Assembly (NCBI GenBank): GCA_031268195.1
Contig: JAIRXQ010000073.1
Coordinates: 1-64,000 of the forward strand
Reading direction: 5' to 3'
DNA length: 64,000 bases
Source: Azoarcus sp.
Lineage (GTDB): Bacteria > Pseudomonadota > Gammaproteobacteria > Burkholderiales > Rhodocyclaceae
The notes beneath the pieces were generated by a model. That model was not told the DNA's origin. It saw nothing but the letters and a program-made list of their open reading frames with translations, and did not search any database. The stretch's first letter is position 1; each line of letters starts with the position of its first letter. A program made the position numbers and the translations under genes. Shown one piece after another: positions 39,329-48,405 of this stretch.

Positions 39329-39365
39329 GCGTGAATTCGTCACACATCCCACCGGAGAAGCCACC

Positions 39366-39674
39366 ATGCGTCCTACCCTGCTTGCCACCGTCGTTTTCTG
39401 CGCCGGTTTGCTGGCCGCCCCGGCGCTCCATGCCGAGGAAGCGGCGCCCGCCCTGGAGCCGTTGGACGAAGAATTGCCGCAGGTCACTATCGTTGCGCGC
39501 GGCGAGGACACCGTCACCGAATTCCGCCTGCGCGGAAAGCTTTATCTGATCAAGGTCACGCGGCCCAACGGGGCCGTCTACCATCTGGTCGACCGCGAAG
39601 GCCGCGGGCAGTGGATCCGCGACGACAACGCCCCCGGACTGGCGATACCAAACTGGGTGCTCACCAGTTGGTGA
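39366..39674 (+). CDS. DUF2782 family exported protein
   Basis: The 102-residue product has a signal peptide (about 1-23, ending ALHAEE), an acidic stretch, and the DUF2782 core RLRGKLYLIKVTRPNGAVYHL with a Trp-containing end. GGAGAA precedes the ATG at 39366. It lies 9 bases before thrB, an arrangement often seen in betaproteobacteria. Function is unknown; a periplasmic location is predicted. Confidence 0.88.
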   Translation: MRPTLLATVVFCAGLLAAPALHAEEAAPALEPLDEELPQVTIVARGEDTVTEFRLRGKLYLIKVTRPNGAVYHLVDREGRGQWIRDDNAPGLAIPNWVLTSW

Positions 39675-39683
39675 GTTGCGCCC

Positions 39684-40640
39684 GTGTCGGTATTTACCCT
39701 GCCCACCGAGGAAGCACTGACACGCTGGGTGGGAGGTTATGCCATCGGCCATCTGCTCGAAGCCAGGGGCATCGCGGGCGGCGTGCAGAACAGCAATTTT
39801 TTTGTCACCACCACGCTGGGCCGCTACGTCCTGACACTGTTCGAGGAGCTCTCGCGCGCCGAACTGCCTTACTACCTGCATCTGATGGCGCATCTGGCCC
39901 GCCACGGATTGCCGGTGCCCGCCCCCATCGCCAACCGCGACAACGAGTATCTGGGCACGCTGGCGGACAAGCCGGCGGTGCTGGTGTCGCGCCTGCCCGG
40001 TGCATCCGTGCTGGCGCCGTCCCCGGCGCATTGCACGCGCGTCGGCGCGATGCTCGCCGGGTTGCATCTGGCCGGACTCGCCTACGGGCGACGGCAGCCC
40101 AATCCACGCGGCCCGCAGTGGCGGACGAAAACCGCTGCGCGCGTACGCCCTGATCTGCCAGAGAACGACGCCGCGCTGCTCGATGCAGAATTGCGCTTTC
40201 AGGAAAGCGTCGATCTCGCGTGCCTGCCCGCAGGGGCGATCCACGGCGACCTGTTCCGCGACAACGTGCTCTGGGTGGATGAATGCATCGGCGGGGTGAT
40301 CGACTTCTATTTCGCGGGATACGACGCCCTGCTCTACGATGTGGCCGTCACCGTCAATGACTGGTGCGCCGCGCCCGGCGGCGGGCTGGATGAGGAACGT
40401 ACGCGCGCCCTGCTCATCGCCTATCATGCCGCGCGCCCGTTTACCCCGGACGAACGCGCCGCATGGCCCGCGATGCTGCGCGCGGCGGCGCTGCGCTTCT
40501 GGCTCTCGCGCGCCGCCGATCTTTATTCGCCGCGTGCAGGCGAGATGGTGCTGGTGAAAGATCCGGGCGAATTCCGCGATATCCTGCGTCAACGCGCACA
40601 ATACGTTTTTTCTTTACCCGGTTCCGACTCCGAGCAATGA
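39684..40640 (+). CDS. thrB: Homoserine kinase (ThrB, aminoglycoside-phosphotransferase fold)
   Basis: The 318-residue enzyme phosphorylates homoserine in threonine synthesis. It is the APH-fold type typical of betaproteobacteria and Pseudomonas: GGVQNSNFFVTTTLGRYVLTLFE near residue 32, catalytic IHGDLFRDNVLW near residue 188 and VIDFYFAG near residue 207. The start is GTG at 39684, 9 bases after the DUF2782 stop. Confidence 0.94.
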   Translation: MSVFTLPTEEALTRWVGGYAIGHLLEARGIAGGVQNSNFFVTTTLGRYVLTLFEELSRAELPYYLHLMAHLARHGLPVPAPIANRDNEYLGTLADKPAVLVSRLPGASVLAPSPAHCTRVGAMLAGLHLAGLAYGRRQPNPRGPQWRTKTAARVRPDLPENDAALLDAELRFQESVDLACLPAGAIHGDLFRDNVLWVDECIGGVIDFYFAGYDALLYDVAVTVNDWCAAPGGGLDEERTRALLIAYHAARPFTPDERAAWPAMLRAAALRFWLSRAADLYSPRAGEMVLVKDPGEFRDILRQRAQYVFSLPGSDSEQ

Positions 40641-41596
40641 CCCCCGCCCAACCGAAACTCGCCGTTCCCCAAAGAAGCCGCGCCCTGCGCGCGGAACACC
40701 GGACGTTGCGCATCAGGCGCATGCCCGCGCGCTACGGATGGCACTGGCTGATCGAGGGGCTCGCATTGTGGCTGCGCGCGCCGGTATTCCTGACTTTTCT
40801 CACCCTGGGGTTCTTGCTGACAACCCTGGTGCCGTGCGCCATCCCCTTTATTTTCTCCGCGCCCCCCGACAAGGCATGGATTGACAACGTCATCGCCAAC
40901 GTCGGGATACTCATCAGTCTGGTCTTGTATCCGGGCATGTTCCTGAGCCTCGTCAACGGCTGCCGCGCCATCGACCGCAAACGGCGACTGAGTCCGGGAC
41001 TGCTGTTTTCGGGATTTCGGCGCCGCCCCTTTGAACTGATGCTCGCGGGTCTTTGCAATCTCGTCGCCTGGAACGCCATCCTGCTGCTCTCCTATCCGAT
41101 CGACGACGGCATATTGTGGAGATTATTCTCGCAAGCCATCATAGACCCGCTCAGCCTGAACACGATTCAGGTCAGGGCCGCGCTTGCCGTATTCGGCATT
41201 TTGTTGCTGCTATGGGGGATGGCTTGCCTCTATACGCCGCAGATCATCGGCTGGTGGCGCCTGTCCGTCACGCAGGCTTTCATCACCAGTTTCAAGGGAT
41301 GCCTGCGCAACTGGCTGCCATTGCTTGTCTACGCCCTTTGCTACGGCATTTTCATCGTGAGCCTGGCGCCGCTGGTGATCAATTTCATCGCCATCACCAC
41401 GGAAGGGCTCGGCATCCTCGCCTGTTTTGCCTATCTGTTAGTCATACTCCCGGTGGTATTCGCAAGTTTCTACGTCGCCGCGCGCGACATCTATGGTTTC
41501 CCGCGACGAAGAAGACATCACCATCACGCGAGGCAAACGCCCCGGACAATTGAAAACACCGAGGAAACCGCAGCAACGATGAATCCTTCGGAGTAA
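40637..41596 (+). CDS. BPSS1780 family membrane protein
   Basis: The 319-residue protein starts with a short basic cytoplasmic region (MPARYGWHWLIEGLALW near residue 29) and has about six membrane spans (near 47-70, 85-105, 135-155, 185-205, 225-245, 258-280). It ends in a basic and His-rich tail (RRRRHHHH). The N-terminal pattern fits the BPSS1780 family, found next to thrB in betaproteobacteria. ATG at 40637 overlaps the thrB stop in ATGA, so the two are translationally coupled. No function is known. Confidence 0.85.
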   Translation: MTPAQPKLAVPQRSRALRAEHRTLRIRRMPARYGWHWLIEGLALWLRAPVFLTFLTLGFLLTTLVPCAIPFIFSAPPDKAWIDNVIANVGILISLVLYPGMFLSLVNGCRAIDRKRRLSPGLLFSGFRRRPFELMLAGLCNLVAWNAILLLSYPIDDGILWRLFSQAIIDPLSLNTIQVRAALAVFGILLLLWGMACLYTPQIIGWWRLSVTQAFITSFKGCLRNWLPLLVYALCYGIFIVSLAPLVINFIAITTEGLGILACFAYLLVILPVVFASFYVAARDIYGFPRRRRHHHHARQTPRTIENTEETAATMNPSE

Positions 41597-41663
41597 TCCG
41601 TCATAGTCCTTCGGCCACTCCCGCGAATATACTGTTCTCCAACCACCCCTCATTGCAGCACGA

Positions 41664-42026
41664 ATGAATACACCCTCACTGGAAAAGCTCGTCGTCGACG
41701 CCCTCGAAGATGTCAAGGCGCGCGACATTGAAGTCATCGATACCACCTTGCTCAGTTCGCAGTTCGAGCGCATCGTCGTCGCCAGCGGCGACTCTGGCCG
41801 CCAGACACGGGCACTGGCCCACAGCGTGCTCAGCCACGTGCGCGCGGCGGGCGGCAAGGTGCTCGGCATCGAAGGTGAAGAGAACGGCGAATGGGTGTTG
41901 GTGGATTTAGGGGAAATCGTTGTCCATGTCATGCAACCGGCCATCCGCGCCTATTACCGCCTCGAAGAGCTGTGGAGCACGACCCCGGCCCCCCGCGCTG
42001 CCTTGGCGCGCGCGGCAGGAGCGTAG
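41664..42026 (+). CDS. rsfS: Ribosomal silencing factor RsfS
   Basis: The 120-residue protein matches Rsf[20 protein letters not shown] near residue 13, [19 protein letters not shown] near residue 34, [21 protein letters not shown] near residue 70 and the closing YYRLEELW. It binds ribosomal protein uL14 and blocks subunit joining in stationary phase. It heads the rsfS-rlmH-maf group. The usual upstream partner nadD is not present. Confidence 0.96.
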   Translation: MNTPSLEKLVVDALEDVKARDIEVIDTTLLSSQFERIVVASGDSGRQTRALAHSVLSHVRAAGGKVLGIEGEENGEWVLVDLGEIVVHVMQPAIRAYYRLEELWSTTPAPRAALARAAGA

Positions 42027-42036
42027 GAGAAGCGGC

Positions 42037-42507
42037 GTGAAACTCATCGTCGTCGCCGTCGGCCACCGCATGCCCGCGTGGGTGGAGGCCGGTTTCGACG
42101 ACTATGCCCGCCGCATGCCGCGCGAGTTGTCACTCGAACTGATCGAGGTCAAGGCCGAGTCCCGCAATTCGGGCAAGAGTGCCGGTGTGATGATGGAAGC
42201 CGAAGCCACCCGTGTCGAAACTGCTCTGCCGGCGCGCTGCCGCAGGGTGGTTCTCGATGAATGCGGGGCCGAGCTCACCAGCACGGCGCTCGCGCAACGG
42301 CTGGAACAATGGCAGCGCGACGGGGAAGACGTTGCTTTCATCGTCGGCGGCCCGGACGGGCTGGCGCCGTCGCTCAAAGCGAGCGCGCACGAAGCAATCC
42401 GCCTCTCCAGCCTCACCCTGCCCCACGCCCTCGTGCGCCCCGTGCTGGCCGAGGCGCTCTACCGGGCGTGGAGCATCACCCGCCATCATCCCTACCATCG
42501 TGAATGA
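42037..42507 (+). CDS. rlmH: 23S rRNA pseudouridine-1915 N3-methyltransferase RlmH
   Basis: The 156-residue SPOUT enzyme contains the SAM-binding motif FIVGGPDG near residue 105 and the C-terminal [17 protein letters not shown]. Start is GTG at 42037 with AGGAG upstream, 10 bases after rsfS. It methylates the pseudouridine at position 1915 of 23S rRNA. Length matches the E. coli enzyme. Confidence 0.96.
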   Translation: MKLIVVAVGHRMPAWVEAGFDDYARRMPRELSLELIEVKAESRNSGKSAGVMMEAEATRVETALPARCRRVVLDECGAELTSTALAQRLEQWQRDGEDVAFIVGGPDGLAPSLKASAHEAIRLSSLTLPHALVRPVLAEALYRAWSITRHHPYHRE

Positions 42508-42517
42508 GGGGGCCTCC

Positions 42518-43138
42518 ATGACAACGGTTCCTCCACACATCTACCTGGCATCCACCAGCCCGCGCCGCCGCGACCTGCTGCGCCAGATCGGGGTCAATTT
42601 CAACGTCATCGTCTTTCGCTCCGGCGAACGCGGCATCGACGCCGATGTCGATGAAACGCCCGTACCGGATGAACCCCCCGAGCGCTACGTCGAACGCATC
42701 GCGCTCTGCAAGGCTTCCGCGGGCGTCAAGCGCCTGTTCTGGCGCAAGCTGCCCCGGCAGCCGGTGTTAGCGGCGGACACCGCCATCGAACTGGACGGAG
42801 CCATCGTCGGCAAACCCGCTGATGCCCGAGACGCCCACGCCATCTTGCTGAAACTCTCCGGGCGCGGCCATCGCGTCTACACCGCCGTGGCGATGAGCGA
42901 CGGCGAGCGCACCCGCTCGATGCTCTCGTCGAGCGCCGTGCAGTTCCGCTCGCTCTCCGAGGACGACATCCGCCGCTACGTCGCCACCGGCGAGCCGCTG
43001 GACAAAGCCGGTGCTTATGGCATACAAGGCCATGCCGCCGCCTTCATCGAGGAAATACGCGGCAGCTATTCCGGTATCATGGGCCTGCCGCTGTTCGAGA
43101 CGGCGGCGCTGCTGGAGGTCTTTGGCTACCCGCTGTAG
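42518..43138 (+). CDS. maf: Maf family nucleotide pyrophosphatase (YhdE type)
   Basis: The 206-residue protein has the Maf signatures ASTSPRRRDLLRQIG near residue 11, VLAADTAIELDG near residue 84, KAGAYGIQG near residue 166 and GSYSGIMGLPLFET near residue 183, the last two being typical of the dTTP/UTP-hydrolysing YhdE subgroup. ATG at 42518 has GAGGGGG upstream, 10 bases after rlmH. Confidence 0.94.
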   Translation: MTTVPPHIYLASTSPRRRDLLRQIGVNFNVIVFRSGERGIDADVDETPVPDEPPERYVERIALCKASAGVKRLFWRKLPRQPVLAADTAIELDGAIVGKPADARDAHAILLKLSGRGHRVYTAVAMSDGERTRSMLSSSAVQFRSLSEDDIRRYVATGEPLDKAGAYGIQGHAAAFIEEIRGSYSGIMGLPLFETAALLEVFGYPL

Positions 43139-43249
43139 ACTCCGCACACCTGAAGTTTTCCCCACCACGGCGAATAATCATCCGCCCTTTTTTCCTGGGC
43201 AAATGATGACCCGCCCCGGCGGGCAGGATCGCCGAAAAACCGATGAGCC

Positions 43250-43291
43250 ATGCGCAATGGCGGGCATTCGCCCGCATCCGCCATTACGCAT
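43250..43291 (+). promoter_or_regulatory. Large stem-loop immediately before rng
   Basis: ATGCGCAATGGCGG (43250-43263) pairs with CCGCCATTACGCAT (43278-43291), 13 of 14 positions, around a 14-base loop. A competing inner hairpin GCGGGC/GCCCGC overlaps the loop and part of the stem. The structure ends 18 bases before the rng ATG. A smaller GC hairpin (CCCGCC/GGCGGG, 43210-43223) precedes it. RNase E mRNA in E. coli is autoregulated through leader hairpins; an analogous role here is inference. Confidence 0.6.
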
Positions 43292-43309
43292 TTCCCATCG
43301 GAGCGTTTC

Positions 43310-44764
43310 ATGAGCATCGAATTTTTGCTGAATTTCACCCCGCAGGAGGTTCGGGTCGCCATCGTCGAACAAGGCGTGGTGCAGGAGTTGCACGTCGAGC
43401 GCCCGGCCAGCCGGGGCATCGTCGGCAACATCTATCTGGGCCGCGTGGTACGGGTGCTGCCGGGGATGCAATCCGCGTTCATCGACATCGGACTCGAACG
43501 CACGGCTTTCCTGCATGTGGCCGACATCTGGAGCGAGCGCCAGAATGGCGACGCCGCGCGCCCGATCGAGCGCATCCTCACCGAAGGGCAGGACATCACG
43601 GTGCAAGTCCTGAAAGATCCGATCGGCACCAAGGGCGCGCGCCTGTCGACACAGGTGAGCCTTGCCGGGCGGCTGCTCGTCTATCTGCCGCAGGACAGGC
43701 ACATCGGCATCTCGCAACGTATCGGAGATGAAGGCGAGCGCGAACAGTTGCGCGAACGGCTGGGCAATCTCGTCCCCGAAGAAGAATCGGGCGGCTTCAT
43801 CGTCCGCACCATGGCCGAGAACGCCAGCGACGAAGAACTCACCGCGGACATCGCCTATCTGCGCAAACTCTGGGCCGAAATCACCCACACGGCCACCGGC
43901 GTACAAGCGCCGCGCCTGCTGCACGAAGACCTGAACCTCGCACAGCGCACCCTGCGCGACCAAGTCACCAACGATACCGCTCGCATCCGCATCGATTCGC
44001 AGGAAAACTACGAAAAACTGCGCGCCTTCGCCGCCGAATACACCCCCAAAGTCCTGCCGTTGCTGGAGTCGTACAACAGCGATCGCCCGCTGTTCGAGTT
44101 GTACAACGTCGAAGGCGAAGTGCAAAAAGCGCTCGCCCGCCGCGTCGACCTCAAATCCGGCGGCTACCTCATCATCGACCAGACCGAGGCGCTGACGACC
44201 ATCGATGTCAACACCGGCGGCTTCGTAGGCGCGCGCAACTTCGACGACACCATCTTCAAGACCAATCTCGAAGCGGCGCAGGCCATCGCCCGCCAACTGC
44301 GGCTCCGCAACCTCGGCGGCATCATCATCATCGACTTCATCGACATGGAAAACGCCGAGCACCGCGACATGGTGCTCGAAGAATTTCGCAAGGCGCTCGC
44401 GCACGACCACACCAAGATGAGCGTCAACGGTTTCAGCGCGCTCGGCCTCGTGGAGATGACCCGAAAACGCACGCGCGAATCGCTCGCCCACCTGTTGTGC
44501 GAACCGTGCCCCACCTGCGGCGGACGCGGCGAAATCAAGACCGCGCGCACCGTCGCCTACGAAATCCTGCGCGAAGTGCTACGCGAAGCGCGCCAGTTCA
44601 ACGCCCGCGAATTTCGCGTGCTGGCCAACCCCGATGTCATCAACCTTTTCCTCGACGACGAAAATCAGTCACTGGCGGCGCTGTCGGATTTCATCACCAA
44701 AAAGATTTCACTCCACGCCGAGGCGAGTTACACACAGGAGCAGTTCGACATCGTGCTGCTGTAG
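43310..44764 (+). CDS. rng: Ribonuclease G
   Basis: The 484-residue endoribonuclease belongs to the RNase E/G family: S1 domain (about 35-125: NIYLGRVVRVLPGMQSAFIDIG), catalytic DNase-I-like region with TIDVNTGGFVGARNF near residue 299 and IIIDFIDME near residue 342, and the zinc-link CEPCPTCGGRG near residue 401. Length equals RNase G, and the long C-terminal tail of RNase E is absent. It processes the 5' end of 16S rRNA and degrades mRNAs. ATG at 43310 (MSIEFLLNFTPQEVRVA) is the family start. Confidence 0.96.
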   Translation: MSIEFLLNFTPQEVRVAIVEQGVVQELHVERPASRGIVGNIYLGRVVRVLPGMQSAFIDIGLERTAFLHVADIWSERQNGDAARPIERILTEGQDITVQVLKDPIGTKGARLSTQVSLAGRLLVYLPQDRHIGISQRIGDEGEREQLRERLGNLVPEEESGGFIVRTMAENASDEELTADIAYLRKLWAEITHTATGVQAPRLLHEDLNLAQRTLRDQVTNDTARIRIDSQENYEKLRAFAAEYTPKVLPLLESYNSDRPLFELYNVEGEVQKALARRVDLKSGGYLIIDQTEALTTIDVNTGGFVGARNFDDTIFKTNLEAAQAIARQLRLRNLGGIIIIDFIDMENAEHRDMVLEEFRKALAHDHTKMSVNGFSALGLVEMTRKRTRESLAHLLCEPCPTCGGRGEIKTARTVAYEILREVLREARQFNAREFRVLANPDVINLFLDDENQSLAALSDFITKKISLHAEASYTQEQFDIVLL

Positions 44765-44779
44765 GGTGCGCCGCCCGAT

Positions 44780-44813
44780 CTCGGAAAACGCTGACCTGCG
44801 GCCGCTTTCCGAG
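44780..44813. terminator. Hairpin between convergent rng and NRDE genes
   Basis: CTCGGAAA (44780-44787) pairs perfectly with TTTCCGAG (44806-44813), with a GC-rich loop. There is no T-run, so it may be a weak or factor-aided terminator shared by the two converging genes. Confidence 0.35.
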
Positions 44814-44822
44814 GCCCCGCTT

Positions 44823-45575
44823 TCAGCCGGTTTCCTCGACGGCGTCTTCCAACCACGAACCGCCCGGCCTGAAACTGCGTTCCAGCATGCGGAATCCCCC
44901 CTCGCGCCGGCCCAGCAGCAGCGTCGATGCGCGGGTGCCGTAGTCGGGCGTGGCGATGAAAATGGGCGACAGCGCGCGCTCCCATTCCAGCGGCACGCCG
45001 CTCGAGGGCAGATCGTCATCGGCGGCGGGCGTGTGATCGGCAAGCAGGTCGAAAAAGGACTCCGGCGCGGGCAACGTCGTCAACGCGGCCGCGAAGGCGG
45101 CTTTGCCGCGCACGACTTTCGGCCAGGGCGTCTCCAGCGTGTCGTTGGAGAGCCCGTAAATGCCGGGCGCAAGCCTGCGCAGCCCCGCTTCATCGCAGTT
45201 GGAGAGAAAATAAAGCGCCCGCCGATCGCCCAGCAGCAGGTTGAACCCGCCGTATTCGCTGCCGACGAGCTGCGCGCCGTATTCAGCGGGGCCAAGCCGG
45301 CCGCGCAGATAATCCGCGATCATCCAGCCGCGCGATTTCGCGCCGAGCCGCGGCAACGATGCGCGGCGGGTGTTGGTGACGGCGGCGAAACGGCCATCGG
45401 CATGGCAAGCGAGCCAGCCGCCGCCCGCATGCAGATCGCGCCCGCCGAGGATGGCGGGATCATCGCGCCACCTTGCCAGCGGCAAAGCCGGGCGGCGATA
45501 GAACTCGTCACGGTTGGCGGCCAGAACCAGAGGAAACACCTTGTCGTGCTGCCAGGCGAAAAGAATCAGGCACAT
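44823..45575 (-). CDS. NRDE family protein (TANGO2-like)
   Basis: The 250-residue protein begins MCLILFAW and contains the family motif VLAANRDEFYRRPA near residue 17, with GGRDLHAGGGWLACHADGRFAAVTN near residue 42. The NRDE/TANGO2 family has a Cys2 that may act as an N-terminal nucleophile after Met removal. ATG at 45575 gives this start; the open frame upstream overlaps the divergent ruvA region and is not coding. Biochemical role is unclear; TANGO2 homologues have been linked to haem and lipid handling. Confidence 0.88.
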   Translation of the reverse strand: MCLILFAWQHDKVFPLVLAANRDEFYRRPALPLARWRDDPAILGGRDLHAGGGWLACHADGRFAAVTNTRRASLPRLGAKSRGWMIADYLRGRLGPAEYGAQLVGSEYGGFNLLLGDRRALYFLSNCDEAGLRRLAPGIYGLSNDTLETPWPKVVRGKAAFAAALTTLPAPESFFDLLADHTPAADDDLPSSGVPLEWERALSPIFIATPDYGTRASTLLLGRREGGFRMLERSFRPGGSWLEDAVEETG

Positions 45576-45671
45576 CGCAAATCGATTTCGGTGGAAATTG
45601 GGTCTTGTCCCACATGGCGTTCCCGGCCATGAATGCCGCAAAATACACGGATTGAACCTCTGGGAGCAAAC

Positions 45672-46271
45672 ATGATCGGGCGCATCTCCGGCATCTTGCT
45701 GGAAAAAAATCCGCCGCAACTCCTCGTCGAGGCGGGCGGCATCGGCTACGAGCTGGACGTGCCGATGAGCACGTTCTACGAGCTGCCCGCGTGCGGCGCG
45801 AAAGTCACCCTGCACACGCATTTCGTCATGCGCGAGGATGGACAGTTCCTGTACGGATTCGCCACGCTGGAAGAACGCAGCACGTTTCGCCAGTTGCTCA
45901 AAATTTCCGGCATCGGCGCACGCATGGCACTGGCGGTGCTCTCCGGGTTGTCGACTGGCGAGCTGGCGCGGGCCGTCGCGCTACAGGAAGTCGGCCGTCT
46001 GGTGAAAATCCCTGGGATCGGCAAGAAAACCGCCGAACGCCTGTTGCTGGAGTTGCGCGGCAAGCTCGACGCCCCCCCTGCTGCCGTGCCTGCCGGAAAA
46101 ACGTCCCGGCCGGGAACGCTGGCCTCCGATGCGCGCACCGACATCCTCAACGCCCTGCTCGCGCTCGGCTACAACGAGCGCGAAGCATCGGGGGCGATGA
46201 AAGCGCTCTCCGGCGAGGAGGAAGTCGCCGCAGGCATCCGGCTGGCACTGAGGCAACTGGCCCAAGCATGA
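45672..46271 (+). CDS. ruvA: Holliday junction DNA helicase subunit RuvA
   Basis: The 199-residue protein has the N-terminal OB domain ([31 protein letters not shown] in two stretches), two helix-hairpin-helix motifs ([18 protein letters not shown] near residue 77, [19 protein letters not shown] near residue 112) and the C-terminal RuvB-binding domain ([15 protein letters not shown]). RuvA tetramers hold the Holliday junction open for RuvB. It is separated from ruvB by the PEP-CTERM gene, whereas the two are adjacent in many relatives. Confidence 0.97.
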   Translation: MIGRISGILLEKNPPQLLVEAGGIGYELDVPMSTFYELPACGAKVTLHTHFVMREDGQFLYGFATLEERSTFRQLLKISGIGARMALAVLSGLSTGELARAVALQEVGRLVKIPGIGKKTAERLLLELRGKLDAPPAAVPAGKTSRPGTLASDARTDILNALLALGYNEREASGAMKALSGEEEVAAGIRLALRQLAQA

Positions 46272-46347
46272 GCGCGGGAATGTCGATTTTTTTTACATAT
46301 TGAAGATAATTATTTATATTTTACAATCAAATCAACGATATAAAAAT

Positions 46348-46363
46348 CGGCACAAATGATGCT
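46348..46363 (+). promoter_or_regulatory. Sigma-54 promoter candidate for the PEP-CTERM gene
   Basis: The site reads CGGCACAAATGATGCT: GG at 46349-46350 and GC at 46361-46362 are separated by exactly 10 bases, the -24/-12 spacing of sigma-54 promoters (consensus TGGCAC-N5-TTGC). Predicted transcription would start near 46374, about 34 bases before the ATG at 46408. The surrounding 46290-46380 is AT-rich. Sigma-54 with the PrsK/PrsR pair is known to control PEP-CTERM genes in Zoogloea-type bacteria. Confidence 0.6.
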
Positions 46364-46407
46364 TATACATCACACGTATTCCCTGAGTTTCCATTGAAGG
46401 ATTTGCC

Positions 46408-47235
46408 ATGAAGATCAAGATCGCTCGTACGCTGGCAACGCTTGGTGCGTTGGCGTTTGCGTCCTCCGTCGCCTATGCCGGTCCGGCGCCGGCGTCTCTC
46501 ACCTATAAAGTCGATGCGAGCTTTGATACGTCGCAGACCAAGTGGACGTCCGGCAGTACCAAATACATCCAGAACGGCCGCGAATACATCTCGTGGGGCG
46601 ACCCGAGCTACCTGCAGATTAACGACGACGAAACCAGGGTGAGGTCGGTTATCTTCTCCTCCTCGGCCAATGGCGTTTACAAGTACCAATCCACCACCGT
46701 CGCTTCGCTCATTCATCACAACGATCCGATTTCGGCTGCTGATGCACACCTGCGCAGCACGGACATGCTGCTGTCGATCGACATCCTCGGCACCACCCTG
46801 ACCCAGAAATTCGACATTTATTTCAGTGAAACCCTCAACGATCCCGGCTTCGGGCTGTCGTGCGCGGCGGGTACGGGCGCGAAGCCTTGCGGCGACATTT
46901 TCGTCGTCGACTGGGCGGGTCGCAACAACAGTTCGAATTTCAGCTATAGCTTCGATCCCATCCTCAGTGGCGGCTATGAGTATGTGGTAACGCTCGACGA
47001 CAACAACCTTTTCAAAGCGCTCTCGTCGCAAGCTTGCGCCGCCGCGGGCGCTGCCGCTGGTTGCGTTGGCTTCGTCACGCCCGAAGGCGGAACGACCTCG
47101 TGGAACTTCAATGTGTCCGTCACAGCCACAGCCATTACCGCCGTTCCCGAACCCGAAACCTACGCCATGCTGCTGGCAGGTTTAGGCATCGTCGGCATGG
47201 TGGCGCGCCGCCGCCGTATCGCGCCGCACGCCTGA
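46408..47235 (+). CDS. PEP-CTERM sorting-domain protein (THxN-like family)
   Basis: The 275-residue protein has a signal peptide (about 1-24, ending SVAYAG), a beta-rich body and a C-terminal PEP-CTERM signal: VPEPETYAMLLAG, a hydrophobic span and the basic end ARRRRIAPHA. Such proteins are exported, then cut and attached or released by exosortase EpsH/XrtA, often with exopolysaccharide genes. The segment LIHHNDPIS near residue 100 resembles the THxN motif of a known PEP-CTERM subfamily. A GAAGGA site precedes the ATG. It sits alone between ruvA and ruvB; no exosortase gene is in the window. Confidence 0.92.
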   Translation: MKIKIARTLATLGALAFASSVAYAGPAPASLTYKVDASFDTSQTKWTSGSTKYIQNGREYISWGDPSYLQINDDETRVRSVIFSSSANGVYKYQSTTVASLIHHNDPISAADAHLRSTDMLLSIDILGTTLTQKFDIYFSETLNDPGFGLSCAAGTGAKPCGDIFVVDWAGRNNSSNFSYSFDPILSGGYEYVVTLDDNNLFKALSSQACAAAGAAAGCVGFVTPEGGTTSWNFNVSVTATAITAVPEPETYAMLLAGLGIVGMVARRRRIAPHA

Positions 47236-47258
47236 GTGCTACACCATTCGGCCATGAC

Positions 47259-47287
47259 ACGGGGAGCTTCGGCTCCCCGTTTCTTTT
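47259..47287 (+). terminator. Rho-independent terminator after the PEP-CTERM gene
   Basis: ACGGGGAGC (47259-47267), loop TTCG, GCTCCCCGT (47272-47280) and then TTCTTTT. The perfect 9-bp stem with a UUCG tetraloop should be a strong terminator and isolates ruvB. Confidence 0.92.
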
Positions 47288-47338
47288 GCTGCGCGTTTTG
47301 CTGCGCGTACGGCGGGGCATCGGCTACACTTCGCCACC

Positions 47339-48385
47339 ATGATCGAAACCGACAAGATCCAGCTTGGCAGCGAACGGCTCGTCACCCCTGTGGCGACCGA
47401 CCGGCAGGAAGACGCCGTCGAGCGCGCGTTGCGTCCGCGCACGCTTGCCGAGTACGTCGGACAGGCCAAGGCGCGCGAGCAGCTGGAAATCTTCATCGCC
47501 GCCGCCCGCGGCCGCCGCGAGGCGCTCGACCATGTGCTGCTGTTCGGCCCGCCCGGTCTGGGCAAGACCACGCTCGCCCACATCGTTGCCGCCGAAATGG
47601 GCGTCAACATGCGGCAGACTTCAGGCCCCGTGCTGGAACGCGCGGGCGATCTCGCGGCGCTGCTCACCAACCTCGACCCGCATGACGTCCTTTTCATCGA
47701 CGAAATCCACCGCCTTTCCCCAGTCGTCGAAGAAATCCTCTACCCGGCGCTCGAAGACTTCCAGATCGACATCATGATCGGGGAAGGCCCGGCGGCACGC
47801 TCGGTCAAACTCGACCTGCCGCCCTTCACCCTGATCGGCGCGACCACTCGCGCCGGAATGCTCACCAACCCGCTGCGCGACCGTTTCGGCATCGTCTCCC
47901 GGCTGGAGTTCTATTCATCGTCCGAACTCGCCTTCATCGTTCATCGTTCGGCACGCCTGCTCGATGTGAAGATCGACGGCGAGGGCGCGCTGGAGATCGC
48001 CCGCCGCGCGCGCGGCACGCCACGCATCGCCAACCGCCTGCTGCGGCGGGTGCGCGATTACGCCGAAGTCAAGGCAAGCGGCGAAGTCACTGCCCGCGTC
48101 GCCGATGCCGCGCTCAAGATGCTCGACGTCGACGCGCTCGGGCTGGATGTGATGGATCGCAAGCTGCTTTCCGCCGTGCTGGAAAAATTCGGCGGCGGCC
48201 CGGTCGGGCTCGACAACCTCGCCGCCGCCATTGGGGAGTCGCCGGATACCATCGAGGATGTGATCGAGCCGTACCTGATCCAGCAAGGCTACCTGCAACG
48301 CACCCCGCGCGGCCGCATCGCCACCACAGCGATCTGGCAGCATTTCGGCCTCACGCCGCCCGGCGGTGAGCTGTTTACGCCCTGA
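47339..48385 (+). CDS. ruvB: Holliday junction DNA helicase subunit RuvB
   Basis: The 348-residue AAA+ motor has Walker [10 protein letters not shown] near residue 63, Walker B FIDEIHRL near residue 117, the GATTRAGML sensor near residue 163 and the winged-helix C-terminal region ([13 protein letters not shown]). RuvB hexamers drive branch migration with RuvA. ATG at 47339 follows the terminator by about 50 bases, so ruvB probably has its own promoter. Confidence 0.98.
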   Translation: MIETDKIQLGSERLVTPVATDRQEDAVERALRPRTLAEYVGQAKAREQLEIFIAAARGRREALDHVLLFGPPGLGKTTLAHIVAAEMGVNMRQTSGPVLERAGDLAALLTNLDPHDVLFIDEIHRLSPVVEEILYPALEDFQIDIMIGEGPAARSVKLDLPPFTLIGATTRAGMLTNPLRDRFGIVSRLEFYSSSELAFIVHRSARLLDVKIDGEGALEIARRARGTPRIANRLLRRVRDYAEVKASGEVTARVADAALKMLDVDALGLDVMDRKLLSAVLEKFGGGPVGLDNLAAAIGESPDTIEDVIEPYLIQQGYLQRTPRGRIATTAIWQHFGLTPPGGELFTP

Positions 48386-48405
48386 CACACCGGCAAACCA
48401 CGCCC

